Shown here: in pieces, positions 52,561-63,336 of the stretch | How positions within the stretch are numbered: position 1 is the first letter of the stretch | Layout: every line of letters starts with the position of its first letter | From: DATJLY01 sp035532935 | Lineage (GTDB): Bacteria > Pseudomonadota > Alphaproteobacteria > ATCC43930 > CGMCC-115725 | Direction of reading: 5' to 3' | NCBI GenBank assembly: GCA_035532935.1 | Contig: DATKQE010000078.1 | Location: 1-64,000, forward strand | Length of the DNA stretch: 64,000 bases | Notes under the pieces: model-generated | Told to the model about the DNA's origin: nothing | Databases searched by the model: none | What the model saw: only the letters and a program-made list of their open reading frames with translations | Made by a program: the position numbers and the translations under genes

Positions 52561-53736
52561 ATGCAGCTCATCCCGCGCATCATGGAGTTCCACGACGACC
52601 TCGCCACCTGGCGGCGCGACATCCACGCCCATCCCGAACTGGGGTTCGAGGAGCGGCGGACCGCTGCGCTGGTGGCGGAAAAGCTCGCCGCTTTCGGCTG
52701 CGAGGTTCATCGCGGCATCGGCCGCACTGGCGTCGTCGGGCGGCTCCGCGCCGGCGGCGGCGCGCGCAGCATCGGCCTCAGGGCCGATATGGACGCGCTG
52801 CCGATCCAGGAGGCGAACGACATTCCCTATCGCTCGCGGAACGACGGGCGCATGCATGCCTGCGGCCATGACGGCCACACCACGATGCTGCTCGGCGCGG
52901 CGCGCTATCTCGCCGAGACGCGCCAGTTCGATGGCACCGTCCACTTCATCTTTCAGCCGGCCGAGGAAGGGCTGGGCGGCGGGCTCGCCATGGTCGAGGA
53001 CGGCTTGTTCGAGCGCTTTCCGTGCGATGCCATTTTCGGCATGCACAATCGCCCGGGCCTCGCCGTCGGCCGGTTCGGCATTCGCGCCGGCGCAATGATG
53101 GCAGGCGGCGCCTATTTCGACATCGCCATCACCGGCCGCGGCGCGCACGGCGCGCGGCCCGAGTCCGGCATCGATCCGGTGGTGGTGGCGAGCCACATCG
53201 CGACTGCGTTGCAGACCGTGGTGTCGCGCAGCGTCAAGCCAATCGACACCGCCGTCTTGAGCGTGACGCAGATCCACGCCGGCGACGCCTATAACGTCAT
53301 CCCCGAAACGGCGGTCATGCGCGGCACCGTGCGCGCCTTCTCGACCGAGACCATGGACCTCATCCGCGAGCGGATGGAGCGCATCGCCCACGGCGTCGCC
53401 GCGGGATTCGGCGCGACCGCCGCGCTCGATTTCCGCGTCGTGTTCCGGCCGCTCGTCAACGACGAAGCCGCCTCCTCGTTCATCTGCGACACCGCTGCCG
53501 AGATCGTCGGCGCCGCGAACGTCAACCGCAACGGCACGCTGGTAATGGCTTCGGAGGATTTCTCGTTCATGCTCGAACGCTGTCCCGGGGCCTATATCCA
53601 GATCGGCAATGGCGACCGGCCGGGCGGGTGCGAGGTGCACAATCCCGGCTACGACTTCAACGACGAGATCCTGGCGCTGGGCGCGACGCTCTTCGCCCGC
53701 CTGGTCGAACGCCGGCTCGCGCCGGACGCGGGCTGA
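52561..53736 (+). CDS. M20-family amidohydrolase (hippurate/IAA-amino acid hydrolase type)
   Basis: A 391-aa metallopeptidase-like hydrolase. The metal-binding marks are HAHPELGFEE, LRADMDALPIQE, HACGHDGHTTMLLGAARYL, QPAEEGLGGG and GMHNRPG; the dimerisation domain begins near GAYFDIAITGRGAHGARPESG. These match the hippurate hydrolase / IAA-amino acid hydrolase branch, which removes N-acyl groups from amino acids. It is a cytosolic protein and is complete. It is convergent with the fumarylacetoacetate-hydrolase-family gene, 9 bp apart. Confidence 0.95.
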   Translation: MQLIPRIMEFHDDLATWRRDIHAHPELGFEERRTAALVAEKLAAFGCEVHRGIGRTGVVGRLRAGGGARSIGLRADMDALPIQEANDIPYRSRNDGRMHACGHDGHTTMLLGAARYLAETRQFDGTVHFIFQPAEEGLGGGLAMVEDGLFERFPCDAIFGMHNRPGLAVGRFGIRAGAMMAGGAYFDIAITGRGAHGARPESGIDPVVVASHIATALQTVVSRSVKPIDTAVLSVTQIHAGDAYNVIPETAVMRGTVRAFSTETMDLIRERMERIAHGVAAGFGATAALDFRVVFRPLVNDEAASSFICDTAAEIVGAANVNRNGTLVMASEDFSFMLERCPGAYIQIGNGDRPGGCEVHNPGYDFNDEILALGATLFARLVERRLAPDAG

Positions 53737-53745
53737 GCCCGGCGC

Positions 53746-54528
53746 TTACGTCGCCGCGACGATGGGATTGGCGAGCGTGCCGATGCCGGTGATCTCGATC
53801 TCGCAGCGGTCGCCGGGCTTCATGTTCTCGGGCACGCCGTCGGTTCCCATCCAGATCACGTCGCCGGGATGGATGGTGACGTATTTGGTCATGGCGGCGA
53901 TGTAGTCGGCGACGTCGAAGATCATGTCGCCGGTGTCGAAATCCTCGACCACCTTGCCGTTCAGGCGCACGATCGTACGCATCTTCTTGTAGTCGAGCCC
54001 GGTGACGATCCACGGCCCCATCGGCTTGAACGTGTCGGTGTCCTTGGCGCGCCACAGCGTGCGGTCGCCGCGCTGCCAGCCGCGCTCGCTCACGTCATTG
54101 CCGATGGTCCAGCCGAAGACATAGTCGAGCGCGCGCTCGCGCGGGACGTTGCGCGCGGTCTTGCCGATGACGGCGACGAGTTCGCCCTCGTACTGGAACT
54201 CTTCGCCCGCGTCCTTCGGCTTGACGATCGCCTCGCCCGGGCCGATGAGGGCGTTGGCGGAGCGATAGCCGATATCGGGCTTTTCCGGGAATTTCGGCTC
54301 GACCACGCGCTTCTTCGCCATGGCGATGACGTGGCCGCGGTAATTGACGCCGGCGCAATAGAACGTGCCGGGGATGACCGGCGGCAGCAGCTTGACCGCA
54401 GCGAGCTTGTGGGTGGTGCGGGTCGCCTCGTGCGTGCCCCAGGGGATGCCGGCGACCTCGGTGACGGTATCGCCCTCGACGAGGCCGAAGGCGATTTTTC
54501 CGCCGGCTTGAAAGCGGCACCAGATCAT
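53746..54528 (-). CDS. Fumarylacetoacetate hydrolase family protein
   Basis: A 260-aa FAH-family enzyme. Members cleave C-C bonds or isomerise or decarboxylate 2-keto acids in aromatic degradation. Visible metal residues are in FQYEGELVAVIGKTARNVP and WTIGNDVSERGWQ, followed by RAKDTDTFKPMGPWIVTG. Its N-terminal domain (about 1-60) is short and its core starts FYCAGVNYRGH. The substrate is not apparent; acylpyruvate or 2-hydroxyhepta-2,4-diene-type compounds are possible. The SDR gene upstream starts 36 bp away on the same strand. Confidence 0.92.
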   Translation of the reverse strand: MIWCRFQAGGKIAFGLVEGDTVTEVAGIPWGTHEATRTTHKLAAVKLLPPVIPGTFYCAGVNYRGHVIAMAKKRVVEPKFPEKPDIGYRSANALIGPGEAIVKPKDAGEEFQYEGELVAVIGKTARNVPRERALDYVFGWTIGNDVSERGWQRGDRTLWRAKDTDTFKPMGPWIVTGLDYKKMRTIVRLNGKVVEDFDTGDMIFDVADYIAAMTKYVTIHPGDVIWMGTDGVPENMKPGDRCEIEITGIGTLANPIVAAT

Positions 54529-54564
54529 GCGGGACCTCCCCTCGTTGCGCTGAGCCGCGAAATC

Positions 54565-55314
54565 CTAGGCGCCAGCGGGCCACGCGGCAACCGCATCGCC
54601 GGGCGGCGGAATCACGACGCGGGTGCCGTTGGCGTCGCACGCCGCGGCGGCAAGCGCAACGAACGGCTCGGTCGCGTCCTCGGGCCGGCGCAGCCGGGAG
54701 CGGTCCTCGCGCGGAAAGCCTGCGGCGCGCAAGCGCGTGCGCAGCTTCCCGGGATCGACCAGGTTCGCCCGCATGTTCGTAATCGCGATCTCGCCGGCAT
54801 AGACATGCACCATCGCCTCGAGCGCCGCCTTGCTCGCGGCATAGGCGCCCCAATAGGGCAGCTGCTCATGCGCGGCGGCGCAGGTCACGAAGATCGCGCG
54901 CCCCGCGGGCGACAGCCGCAGCAGCGGATCGAGCGCGCGCAGCAGGCGCCAATTGGCGGTGAAGTTGACGTCGATGACCTCCTGCCAACCCTTGGGATCG
55001 AAATGACCGAGCGGCGACAGCAGGCCGGGCACCCCAGCCGCGGCCACCAGGATGTCGAGCCGGCCGAAGCGCTGGTGGAGCGCCGCGCCCAACTGGTCGA
55101 TCTTGTCGAAGTCGCGCAGGTCCAGCGGGATGAGCGTCGCCGCCCCGCCCGCGGCGCGGACGGCGTCGTCGGTTTCCTCGATCCCGCCCTGGGTGCGCGC
55201 CAACAGCACGACATGTGCGCCCGCGGCGGCGAGCCGCACCGCCACGGCCGCGCCGAGGCCGCGCGAGGCGCCGGTGACGAGCGCAATCCGGCCGTCGAGG
55301 CGGATTTCCGCCAC
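54565..55314 (-). CDS. Short-chain dehydrogenase/reductase with Cys at the catalytic Ser site
   Basis: A 249-aa Rossmann SDR. The cofactor loop is TGASRGLGAAVA, the strand DVN-type ends in VIDVNFTANW, and the catalytic Tyr and Lys are Y158 and K162 in GAYAASK. At the usual catalytic Ser position, 13 residues before the Tyr, there is C145 (IFVTCAAAHEQ), so the Ser-Tyr-Lys triad is altered. The overall style resembles YciK-like reductases. It sits directly beside purF (3 bp), an order found in other alphaproteobacteria. Confidence 0.9.
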   Translation of the reverse strand: MAEIRLDGRIALVTGASRGLGAAVAVRLAAAGAHVVLLARTQGGIEETDDAVRAAGGAATLIPLDLRDFDKIDQLGAALHQRFGRLDILVAAAGVPGLLSPLGHFDPKGWQEVIDVNFTANWRLLRALDPLLRLSPAGRAIFVTCAAAHEQLPYWGAYAASKAALEAMVHVYAGEIAITNMRANLVDPGKLRTRLRAAGFPREDRSRLRRPEDATEPFVALAAAACDANGTRVVIPPPGDAVAAWPAGA

Positions 55315-55317
55315 AGC

Positions 55318-56772
55318 TCAGACGGTCTCGGCGAGGAGCGAGAGCTGGGTCGAGACCTTGCCGGCGTCGCGGTCGGCGAGCGGAATCGCGTAATCGCCGG
55401 TGAAGCAGGCATCGCAGTATTGCGGCGCGCGGGCGTCGCGATAGGTCTCGCCCATCGCGCGGTAGAGGCCGTCGATCGAGATGAAGGCGAGACTGTCGGC
55501 CTCGATGAAGCGCGTCATCTCCACCACCGACATGCGCGAGGCGAGAAGCTGCGTGCGTTCGGGCGTGGCAATGCCGTAGAAACAGGGGTTGGTCGTGGGA
55601 GGGCTCGAGATGCGCACATGCACCTCGCGCGCGCCAGCCTGGCGCACCAGCGCCACGATCTTGGTCGAGGTGGTGCCGCGCACGATCGAATCGTCCACCA
55701 GGATGACGCGCTTGCCCTCGATGCTGACGCGGTTGGCGTTGTGCTTGAGCTTGACGCCGAGATGGCGGATGTGATCGGTCGGCTCGATGAAGGTGCGGCC
55801 GACATAATGGTTGCGGATGATGCCGAGCTCGAACGGGAGCCCGCATTCCGCCGCATAGCCAATCGCCGCCGGCACGCCCGAATCGGGCACGGGAATGATG
55901 ATGTCCGCGGCGACGTGGCTCTCGCGCGCCAGTTCGGCGCCGATGCGCTTGCGCGTCTCGTAAACGCTGATGCCGTCGACGACGCTGTCGGGGCGGGCGA
56001 AATAGATGTACTCGAAGATGCACAGCCGCTTGCGCGCGCGATCGAACGGCTTGGTGCTGCGCACGCCGCCCGCGCCGATGACGACCATTTCGCCCGGCTC
56101 GACGTCGCGCTCGAAGGTGGCGCCGATGATGTCGAGCGCACAGGTCTCGGACGCGAGAATCCACGCTTCGCCCAGCCGTCCCAGCACCAGCGGCCGCACG
56201 CCCAACGGGTCGCGCACGCCGATCACCCCGTGCTGCGACAGCGCCACCAGCGAGTAGGCGCCCTGCACCTGGTGCAGCGCATCCACCATCCGCTCCTCGA
56301 CGCTGTCCTTGAGGCTGGTGGCGATGAGGTGAACGATGACCTCGGTATCGCTCGTCGACTGGAACAGGCTGCCGCGCCGCACCAGTTGCCGGCGCAGGTG
56401 GTAGGAATTGGTGAGGTTGCCGTTGTGGCAGATGGCGAGCCCGCCGAACTCGAAATCCGCGAACAGCGGCTGCACGTTCCTGAGCGCCACCTCGCCGGTC
56501 GTGGCATAACGCACATGGCCGATGGCGGAATGGCCCGGCAGCCTGCTGATCACATCCTTGGAGCTGAAATTCTCGCCGACATGGCCGAGGCCGCGATGGG
56601 CATGGAACTGCTCGCCGTCATAGACGACGATGCCGGCCGCCTCCTGGCCGCGATGCTGCAGCGCGTGCAGGCCCAGCGCCGCCAGGGCTGCCGCCTCGGG
56701 GTGGCCGAACATGCCAAACACGCCGCACTCCTCGTGCAGGTGGTCGTCGTCGATCCTTTGCGTGGTGAGCAT
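55318..56772 (-). CDS. purF: Amidophosphoribosyltransferase PurF
   Basis: Commits PRPP to purine synthesis by adding the amide of glutamine. Cys16 in EECGVFG becomes the N-terminal nucleophile after removal of a 15-residue propeptide. The glutaminase domain has HRGQEAAGIV and HNGNLTNSY; the phosphoribosyltransferase loop is ILVDDSIVRGTTSTKI. The length of 484 aa is normal. cvpA lies upstream, as in many proteobacteria. Confidence 0.97.
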   Translation of the reverse strand: MLTTQRIDDDHLHEECGVFGMFGHPEAAALAALGLHALQHRGQEAAGIVVYDGEQFHAHRGLGHVGENFSSKDVISRLPGHSAIGHVRYATTGEVALRNVQPLFADFEFGGLAICHNGNLTNSYHLRRQLVRRGSLFQSTSDTEVIVHLIATSLKDSVEERMVDALHQVQGAYSLVALSQHGVIGVRDPLGVRPLVLGRLGEAWILASETCALDIIGATFERDVEPGEMVVIGAGGVRSTKPFDRARKRLCIFEYIYFARPDSVVDGISVYETRKRIGAELARESHVAADIIIPVPDSGVPAAIGYAAECGLPFELGIIRNHYVGRTFIEPTDHIRHLGVKLKHNANRVSIEGKRVILVDDSIVRGTTSTKIVALVRQAGAREVHVRISSPPTTNPCFYGIATPERTQLLASRMSVVEMTRFIEADSLAFISIDGLYRAMGETYRDARAPQYCDACFTGDYAIPLADRDAGKVSTQLSLLAETV

Positions 56773-56884
56773 TCGCCGCCCTCGTGGCAGCCTCGCCGCG
56801 CTTAAAGTGGGGATCGGAAGTCCCGGCGTCGAGGAGGCAATGCCATTTTCTACACGGATCGGTGGCCGCGCGCCAGCCGGACGG

Positions 56885-57594
56885 CTATTGGCCCGGCGCC
56901 GCGGCGCGGAGCGGCTTGTCCGGTTGCGGCGCGATCGCGCGCGAGGCGTCGGTCTTGGTGCCGATCTGCTTGATGAGCTGATTGAGGCGCTCCTCGTCCT
57001 GCGATCCGATCGCGGGCGGGTTGCCGCCGGCGGGTGTCCCCGGCACGGTATAGGCGCGCAAGGCGTTGAGGTAGTCGCTTTCCGCCTTGCCGTCGGGATT
57101 GAACTTGGCGGCCTGGCGGCGCAGCGACTCGGGGAGCAGCCGAGTCAGGCTCTGGGTGGCGCTCGCCACCAGCGGCAGCGTGCGCGAGTCGGTGACCCAT
57201 TGCGGCTCGGCACCGACCTGCGGCAGCACGAACGACAGCGCGAGGTAGCCGATCGCCACCACCAGCGCGCCGCGCGCCAGGCCGAAGACGAGGCCCAACG
57301 TCCGGTCGAGCGCCGACAACGAGCTGCGCTTCACCCGGCGCGAGATCGCCGAGGTCACGACCGATAGCACGATGAGGGTCGCGAAGAACACCAACCCCGC
57401 CGCCGCCGCATCGGCGGCCGCGCCCTTGGGCAGGAAGCGCTCGGCGATGGGGCGGGCGTACGGCATGGCATAGATGGCGGCGGCGCTGGCGCCGAGCCAG
57501 CCGGCGATCGACAGCGTCTCCTTGACGAAGCCGCGCACGAAGGCGAAGAGGCCCGACAGCACGATCACGCCGACGACGATGACGTCGAGCGTGT

Positions 57595-57598
<4 letters not shown>
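56885..57598 (-). CDS. cvpA: CvpA family membrane protein
   Basis: A 237-aa inner-membrane protein with about four hydrophobic segments in the first 130 residues (VIVVGVIVLSGLFAFVRGFV opening), then a soluble Pro/Asn-rich tail. It is the CvpA/colicin V production family, later linked to envelope stress and bile tolerance. The tail (RRQAAKFNPDGKAESDYLNAL) is variable. It precedes purF and its ATG overlaps the stop of radA by 4 bp. Confidence 0.92.
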
Positions 57599-59028
<1,430 letters not shown>

Positions 59029-59048
59029 GGCTCAGTCTCCCCGGTTAC

Positions 59049-59825
59049 TCACAGCGCCCGGACCTCCATCGCGATCGGGCCCTGGGCGCGGCCGTGAATG
59101 AACTGGTCGACATAGGGATTTCCCGAATCCTCCATCGCCGCGATACCGCCGCTCCAGATGATCTTGCCCTTGTAGATCATGGCCACGCGGTCGGCGATCT
59201 TACGCGTGCTCGCCATGTCGTGGGTGATCGAGATCGCGGTAGCGCCGAGATCGTGCACGCATTTCACGATCAGTTCGTTGATGACGTCGGCCATGATCGG
59301 GTCGAGTCCGGTGGTCGGCTCGTCGAAGATGATGATCTCCGGCTCGGCGGCGATGGCGCGCGCCAAGGCGACGCGCTTCTGCATGCCGCCCGAAAGCTCC
59401 GCCGGGCGCAACTCGCCGACCTCGGGGCCGAGCCCGACGGCGGCCAGCTTCTCGAGTGCGATGCGCTTGGCGTGTTGCCGATTCATCCCGCGGCCCTGGA
59501 TGAGACCGAAGGCCACATTCTCCCACACCGTCAGCGAGTCGAACAAGGCGGAGCCCTGGAACAGCATGCCGAATTTCTGCATCAGCCGCTGGCGCTCGCC
59601 GCTGCCGAGCGCGGTTGCGTCGGCGCCGTCGATGCGGATCGCGCCGGCGTCCGGCTCGATCAGCCCGAGGATGCACTTCACCATCACCGACTTGCCCGAT
59701 CCCGAGCCGCCGATGACGACGAGGCTCTCGCCCACGCTCACGTCGAGATCGATGCCGTCGAGCACGAGATTCCGGCCGAACGACTTTTTTAGCCCGCGTA
59801 CGGCGATCTTCGGCGTGGTGCTCAT
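59049..59825 (-). CDS. mlaF: Mla-type ABC transporter ATP-binding protein
   Basis: A 258-aa ABC ATPase of the retrograde/anterograde phospholipid transport (Mla/Mkl) type. Walker A is VIGGSGSGKSVMVKC, the signature is LSGGMQKRVALARAI, and Walker B is PEIIIFDEPTTGLD. Beginning IAVRGLKKSFGRNLV, it matches MlaF. It pairs with the MlaE-like permease, 2 bp upstream. The MlaD and MlaC partners are not in the window. Confidence 0.94.
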   Translation of the reverse strand: MSTTPKIAVRGLKKSFGRNLVLDGIDLDVSVGESLVVIGGSGSGKSVMVKCILGLIEPDAGAIRIDGADATALGSGERQRLMQKFGMLFQGSALFDSLTVWENVAFGLIQGRGMNRQHAKRIALEKLAAVGLGPEVGELRPAELSGGMQKRVALARAIAAEPEIIIFDEPTTGLDPIMADVINELIVKCVHDLGATAISITHDMASTRKIADRVAMIYKGKIIWSGGIAAMEDSGNPYVDQFIHGRAQGPIAMEVRAL

Positions 59826-59827
59826 GG

Positions 59828-60598
59828 CTAGAACAGCATGCTCGTCAAGATGTAGTCGACCAGCAGCACGAGGATCGACGCGGAAACGACGGCATAGGTG
59901 GTCGCGGCGCCCACGCCTTGCGCGCCGCCGCGCGAGTGGTAGCCGTGATAGCAGCCCATGATCACCACGATGAAGCCGAACACCGCGGCCTTGATCAGCC
60001 CCGAGCTGACGTCCTCCGCGCGCAGATTGTCGGCGGTCTGGCCGAGATAGCCGGCGGAATTGTAGCCGAGCTTATAGGTGCTGACCAAAAACCCACCGAA
60101 CACGCCGATGATGTCGGCGACGAGAACCAGCGCCGGGAGCGTGATCACGCCCGCCAGCAGCCGCGGCACGACGAGATATTTGAAGGGATCGGTCGAAAGC
60201 GTCCGCAGCGCGTCGATCTGGTCGGTGACGCGCATCGTGCCGATCTCGGCGGCGATCGCGGCGCCGATGCGCCCCGCTACCATCAGCGCGGCGATCACCG
60301 GCCCCAGTTCCCGCGTCATCGACAACAGCACTACGGTCGCGACCGCGCCCTGCGCGGCGAAGCGCGAGAAGCCGGTATGGGTCTGCAGCGCCAGCACCAT
60401 GCCGGTGAAGATCGCGGTCAGCCCCACCACCGGCAGCGAGTAATAGCCGATATCGACGATCTGGCGCAGGAACAGCCGCACATAGAACGGCGGCCGCACG
60501 CAATGGCTGAGCGCCGCGATCGTGAACAGCGCGAGCCGCCCGGTGGCGGCAAGGAAGCGGAGAAAGACCCGGCCGACGGAAGCGAGGAAGTCGAGCAT
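59828..60598 (-). CDS. mlaE: Mla-type ABC transporter permease
   Basis: A 256-aa inner-membrane permease with about five hydrophobic segments. MlaE-family features include FRQIVDIGYYSLPVVGLTAIFTGMVLALQT and GPVIAALMVAGRIGAAIAAEIGTMRVTDQIDAL followed by PRLLAGVITLPALV. The family moves phospholipids between inner and outer membrane with MlaF. It follows alr by 2 bp and is transcribed with it. Confidence 0.94.
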   Translation of the reverse strand: MLDFLASVGRVFLRFLAATGRLALFTIAALSHCVRPPFYVRLFLRQIVDIGYYSLPVVGLTAIFTGMVLALQTHTGFSRFAAQGAVATVVLLSMTRELGPVIAALMVAGRIGAAIAAEIGTMRVTDQIDALRTLSTDPFKYLVVPRLLAGVITLPALVLVADIIGVFGGFLVSTYKLGYNSAGYLGQTADNLRAEDVSSGLIKAAVFGFIVVIMGCYHGYHSRGGAQGVGAATTYAVVSASILVLLVDYILTSMLF

Positions 60599-60600
60599 GC

Positions 60601-61731
60601 TCAGCCGGGCCCGCCGCGGTGGAGACGCAGCGCGCGACGGCCGATCGCGGTCAGGATTTCGTAGCCGATGGTGCCTGCCGCCGCCGCCGCCGCGTCGACG
60701 TCATAGGACGGATCGATGAGATCGACGAGCGCGCCCGGCCGCGCTACCGCCGGGTCGATCCCCGTCACATCGAGCGTCAAGAGATCCATGGAAATGCGTC
60801 CGACGACGGGGGCCCGCTGACCGGAGATGCCGACGCTGCCACGGTGACCTGCTGTGCGGAGCCAGCCATCGGCGTAACCGACGGCGACGGTGGCGATACG
60901 GCCGGCCCGACCCATGCGGTGCGCTGCACCATAACCAACGGTCCGATCCCTGTCAATCTCGCGCACTTGAAGGATTCGTCCTTTGAAATGAATTACTTGC
61001 TGCATCGGATTGGGGTGTCCCGGGGTTGGGTTGACGCCGTAGAGCGCAGCCCCCGGACGGGCGAAATCGAAGTGGTATTCGCGGCCGAGAAAGAGTCCGG
61101 ACGATGCGGCGAGACTGGCTGGCGCGGACGGCAGATGCGCGAGCGCGGCGGCGAAATCCGCACGCTGGGCGGCGTTCATCGGGTCACCGGGATCGCCGGC
61201 GCAGGCGAGGTGGCTCAGAATGCCGGCCAGCGCGATGCCGTCGAGAAGGTCGGGCGCGGCGAGCAACCGGGCGAGCTCATCTTTCGCCAGGCCAAGCCGC
61301 GCCATGCCGGTGTCGAGGTGCAGCATGGCGCCGCCGCCGCCGCGCCGGGCGAAGCCGTGCCAGGCCGCGATCTGGCCGAGATCGTTCAGCACCGGCATCA
61401 GGCGGGCGCGGGCGAAGACCGCGGGCTCGGCCGGCATGAGGCCGTTGAGGACGGCGATCGCCGCCGCAGGAACGATGCGCCGCAAGGCGATGCCTTCGTC
61501 GAGCGTGGCGACGAAGAACAGGCGGCAGCCGGCGGCGAAAAGGGAAGGCGCCACCTGCGCTGCGCCGAGACCATAGGCATCGGCCTTCACCACCGCGGCA
61601 CAGCGCTCGGGCGCGCCGATCAGCGCGGCGAGGCGGCGCCAGTTGGCGACGATCGCATCGAGGTCGATTTCGAGGATCGACGGCGCCCGCTCGAGCGCGC
61701 GCTGCGAACACCGCCGGTCAGAAACGGGCAT
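60601..61731 (-). CDS. alr: Alanine racemase
   Basis: Makes D-alanine for peptidoglycan. The PLP lysine is K49 in AAVVKADAYGLGA. The catalytic tyrosine region is TVGYGAAHRMGRAGRIATVAVGYADGW, and the C-terminal beta domain has VGRISMDLLTLDVT and YEILTAIGRRALR. The length of 376 aa is normal. The 5' end overlaps the 3' end of dnaB by 14 bp, so they are probably co-transcribed. This dnaB-alr-radA-cvpA-purF order, with the two mla genes inserted, is common in alphaproteobacteria. Confidence 0.97.
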   Translation of the reverse strand: MPVSDRRCSQRALERAPSILEIDLDAIVANWRRLAALIGAPERCAAVVKADAYGLGAAQVAPSLFAAGCRLFFVATLDEGIALRRIVPAAAIAVLNGLMPAEPAVFARARLMPVLNDLGQIAAWHGFARRGGGGAMLHLDTGMARLGLAKDELARLLAAPDLLDGIALAGILSHLACAGDPGDPMNAAQRADFAAALAHLPSAPASLAASSGLFLGREYHFDFARPGAALYGVNPTPGHPNPMQQVIHFKGRILQVREIDRDRTVGYGAAHRMGRAGRIATVAVGYADGWLRTAGHRGSVGISGQRAPVVGRISMDLLTLDVTGIDPAVARPGALVDLIDPSYDVDAAAAAAGTIGYEILTAIGRRALRLHRGGPG

Positions 61732-63238
61732 CGGGCAGGCGTTCTTCGCTCGCGTAATTTTCGAACCGCGTGGTCTCGTGGTCGAAGCGTAGCGTCACCT
61801 TGCCGATCGGGCCATGGCGCTGCTTGGCGACGATGAGCTCGGCCGTGCCGGTCACTTCCTCGAGCCGCTTGTGCCAGCGCTCGTAGCGCTCATTGTATTT
61901 TTCCTCGTTCTCCTCGGGCCGGCGGCCGGGCTCGCCGCGACTGAGGTAGTATTCCTCGCGATAGACGAAGATGACCACGTCGGCGTCCTGTTCGATCGAT
62001 CCCGATTCACGCAGATCCGACAGCATCGGCCGCTTGTCCTCGCGCGACTCGACGGCGCGCGAGAGCTGCGACAGCGCCACCACCGGCACGCCCAGTTCCT
62101 TGGCCAGCGTCTTGAGCCCGCGCGTGATTTCGGAAATCTCCTGGACCCGGTTGTCCTGGCGCCCGTCGCCGGAGCCGCGAACGAGCTGGAGATAATCGAT
62201 GATGATCAGATCGAGGCCGTGCTGGCGCTGCTGCCGCCGTGCCCGCGTCCGCAGCGCCGCGATCGACAGCGCCGGGGTGTCGTCGATATGGAACGGCGCG
62301 GTGGCAAGGCGCTGGCTCGCTTCGATGAAGCGGTCGAAATCCTCGTGCGAGACCTCGCCCTTGCGGATGTTGTTGGACGAGACACCCGATTCCTCGGACA
62401 GGATGCGGGTCGCGAGCTGCTCCGCCGACATTTCGAGCGAGAAGAATCCGACGCGCGCGCCGTCCTCGGCGCCTGTGCGGCCATCCGCGAGTTGTTTCTC
62501 TTTGAACGCGCGGGCCGCGTTGAAGCCGATATTGGTGGCAACCGCCGTCTTGCCCATCGACGGCCGCCCGGCGAGCACGACCAGGTCCGAGGGATGGAGC
62601 CCGCCCAGGAGCTTGTCGAGATCGGTGAAGCCGGTCGAGATGCCGGTGGTGCGGCCGCTGCGCTTGAACGCCGCCTCGGCCATCGAGATCGCCTCGGCGA
62701 GCGCGCGGTCGAACGCGCGGAATCCGCCTTCAGCTTGGCCCGTGGTGGCGAGATCGAACAGCCGCTGCTCCGCCGCCTCGATCTGCTGCGCCCCCTCGCG
62801 CTCGAATTCATAGGCATAGGCGTCGTTGACCATGTCCTCGCCGATGCCGATGAGCTGGCGGCGCAGATGGAGGTCGTAGATGGTGCGGCCGTAATCCACG
62901 GCGTTGATGATGGTGACGACGTTGGCGGCGAGTCGCGCGAGGTACTGCGCGCCGCCGATCTCGGCGAGCGCGGTGTCCTGGTCGAAGAAGTTCTTGAGCG
63001 TCACCGGATTGGCGATCTGCCCGCGCTCGATCAGCTTGACCACCGCGGCGAAGATGCGGCCGTGCACGGCCTCGGCGAAATGTTCGGGCAGCAGGAATTC
63101 GGCGACGCGATGGTAGGCGTTATTGTTGACGAGGATCGCGCCCAAGAGCGCCTGCTCGGCCTCGATGTTGCTCGGCGGCGAGCGATAGGCCGAGTCGCCG
63201 TCACGCAGCGGCGTGACATTCGCGCGAGCTGGTTCCAT
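61718..63238 (-). CDS. dnaB: Replicative DNA helicase DnaB
   Basis: Hexameric 5'-3' helicase of the replication fork. The N-terminal domain begins AYRSPPSNIEAEQALLGAIL; the RecA-type core has Walker A GRPSMGKTAVATNIGF, and Walker B LDLIIIDYLQLVRG. Further motifs are VVALSQLSRAVESREDKRP, the helicase arginine segment and EQDADVVIFVYREEYY. At 506 aa it is normal, with no intein. In many alphaproteobacteria rplI lies just upstream; here a cyclopropane-synthase gene does. Confidence 0.98.
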   Translation of the reverse strand: MEPARANVTPLRDGDSAYRSPPSNIEAEQALLGAILVNNNAYHRVAEFLLPEHFAEAVHGRIFAAVVKLIERGQIANPVTLKNFFDQDTALAEIGGAQYLARLAANVVTIINAVDYGRTIYDLHLRRQLIGIGEDMVNDAYAYEFEREGAQQIEAAEQRLFDLATTGQAEGGFRAFDRALAEAISMAEAAFKRSGRTTGISTGFTDLDKLLGGLHPSDLVVLAGRPSMGKTAVATNIGFNAARAFKEKQLADGRTGAEDGARVGFFSLEMSAEQLATRILSEESGVSSNNIRKGEVSHEDFDRFIEASQRLATAPFHIDDTPALSIAALRTRARRQQRQHGLDLIIIDYLQLVRGSGDGRQDNRVQEISEITRGLKTLAKELGVPVVALSQLSRAVESREDKRPMLSDLRESGSIEQDADVVIFVYREEYYLSRGEPGRRPEENEEKYNERYERWHKRLEEVTGTAELIVAKQRHGPIGKVTLRFDHETTRFENYASEERLPDARF

Positions 63239-63336
63239 GGGCGCGATTCTATCATGCCGCTCGTGCAGCGGCAGAGGCTATTCTACTCACAGGCTGTGGA
63301 ACGCGGGTGGAATCGACCGGCGGATACGGCCTCCGC

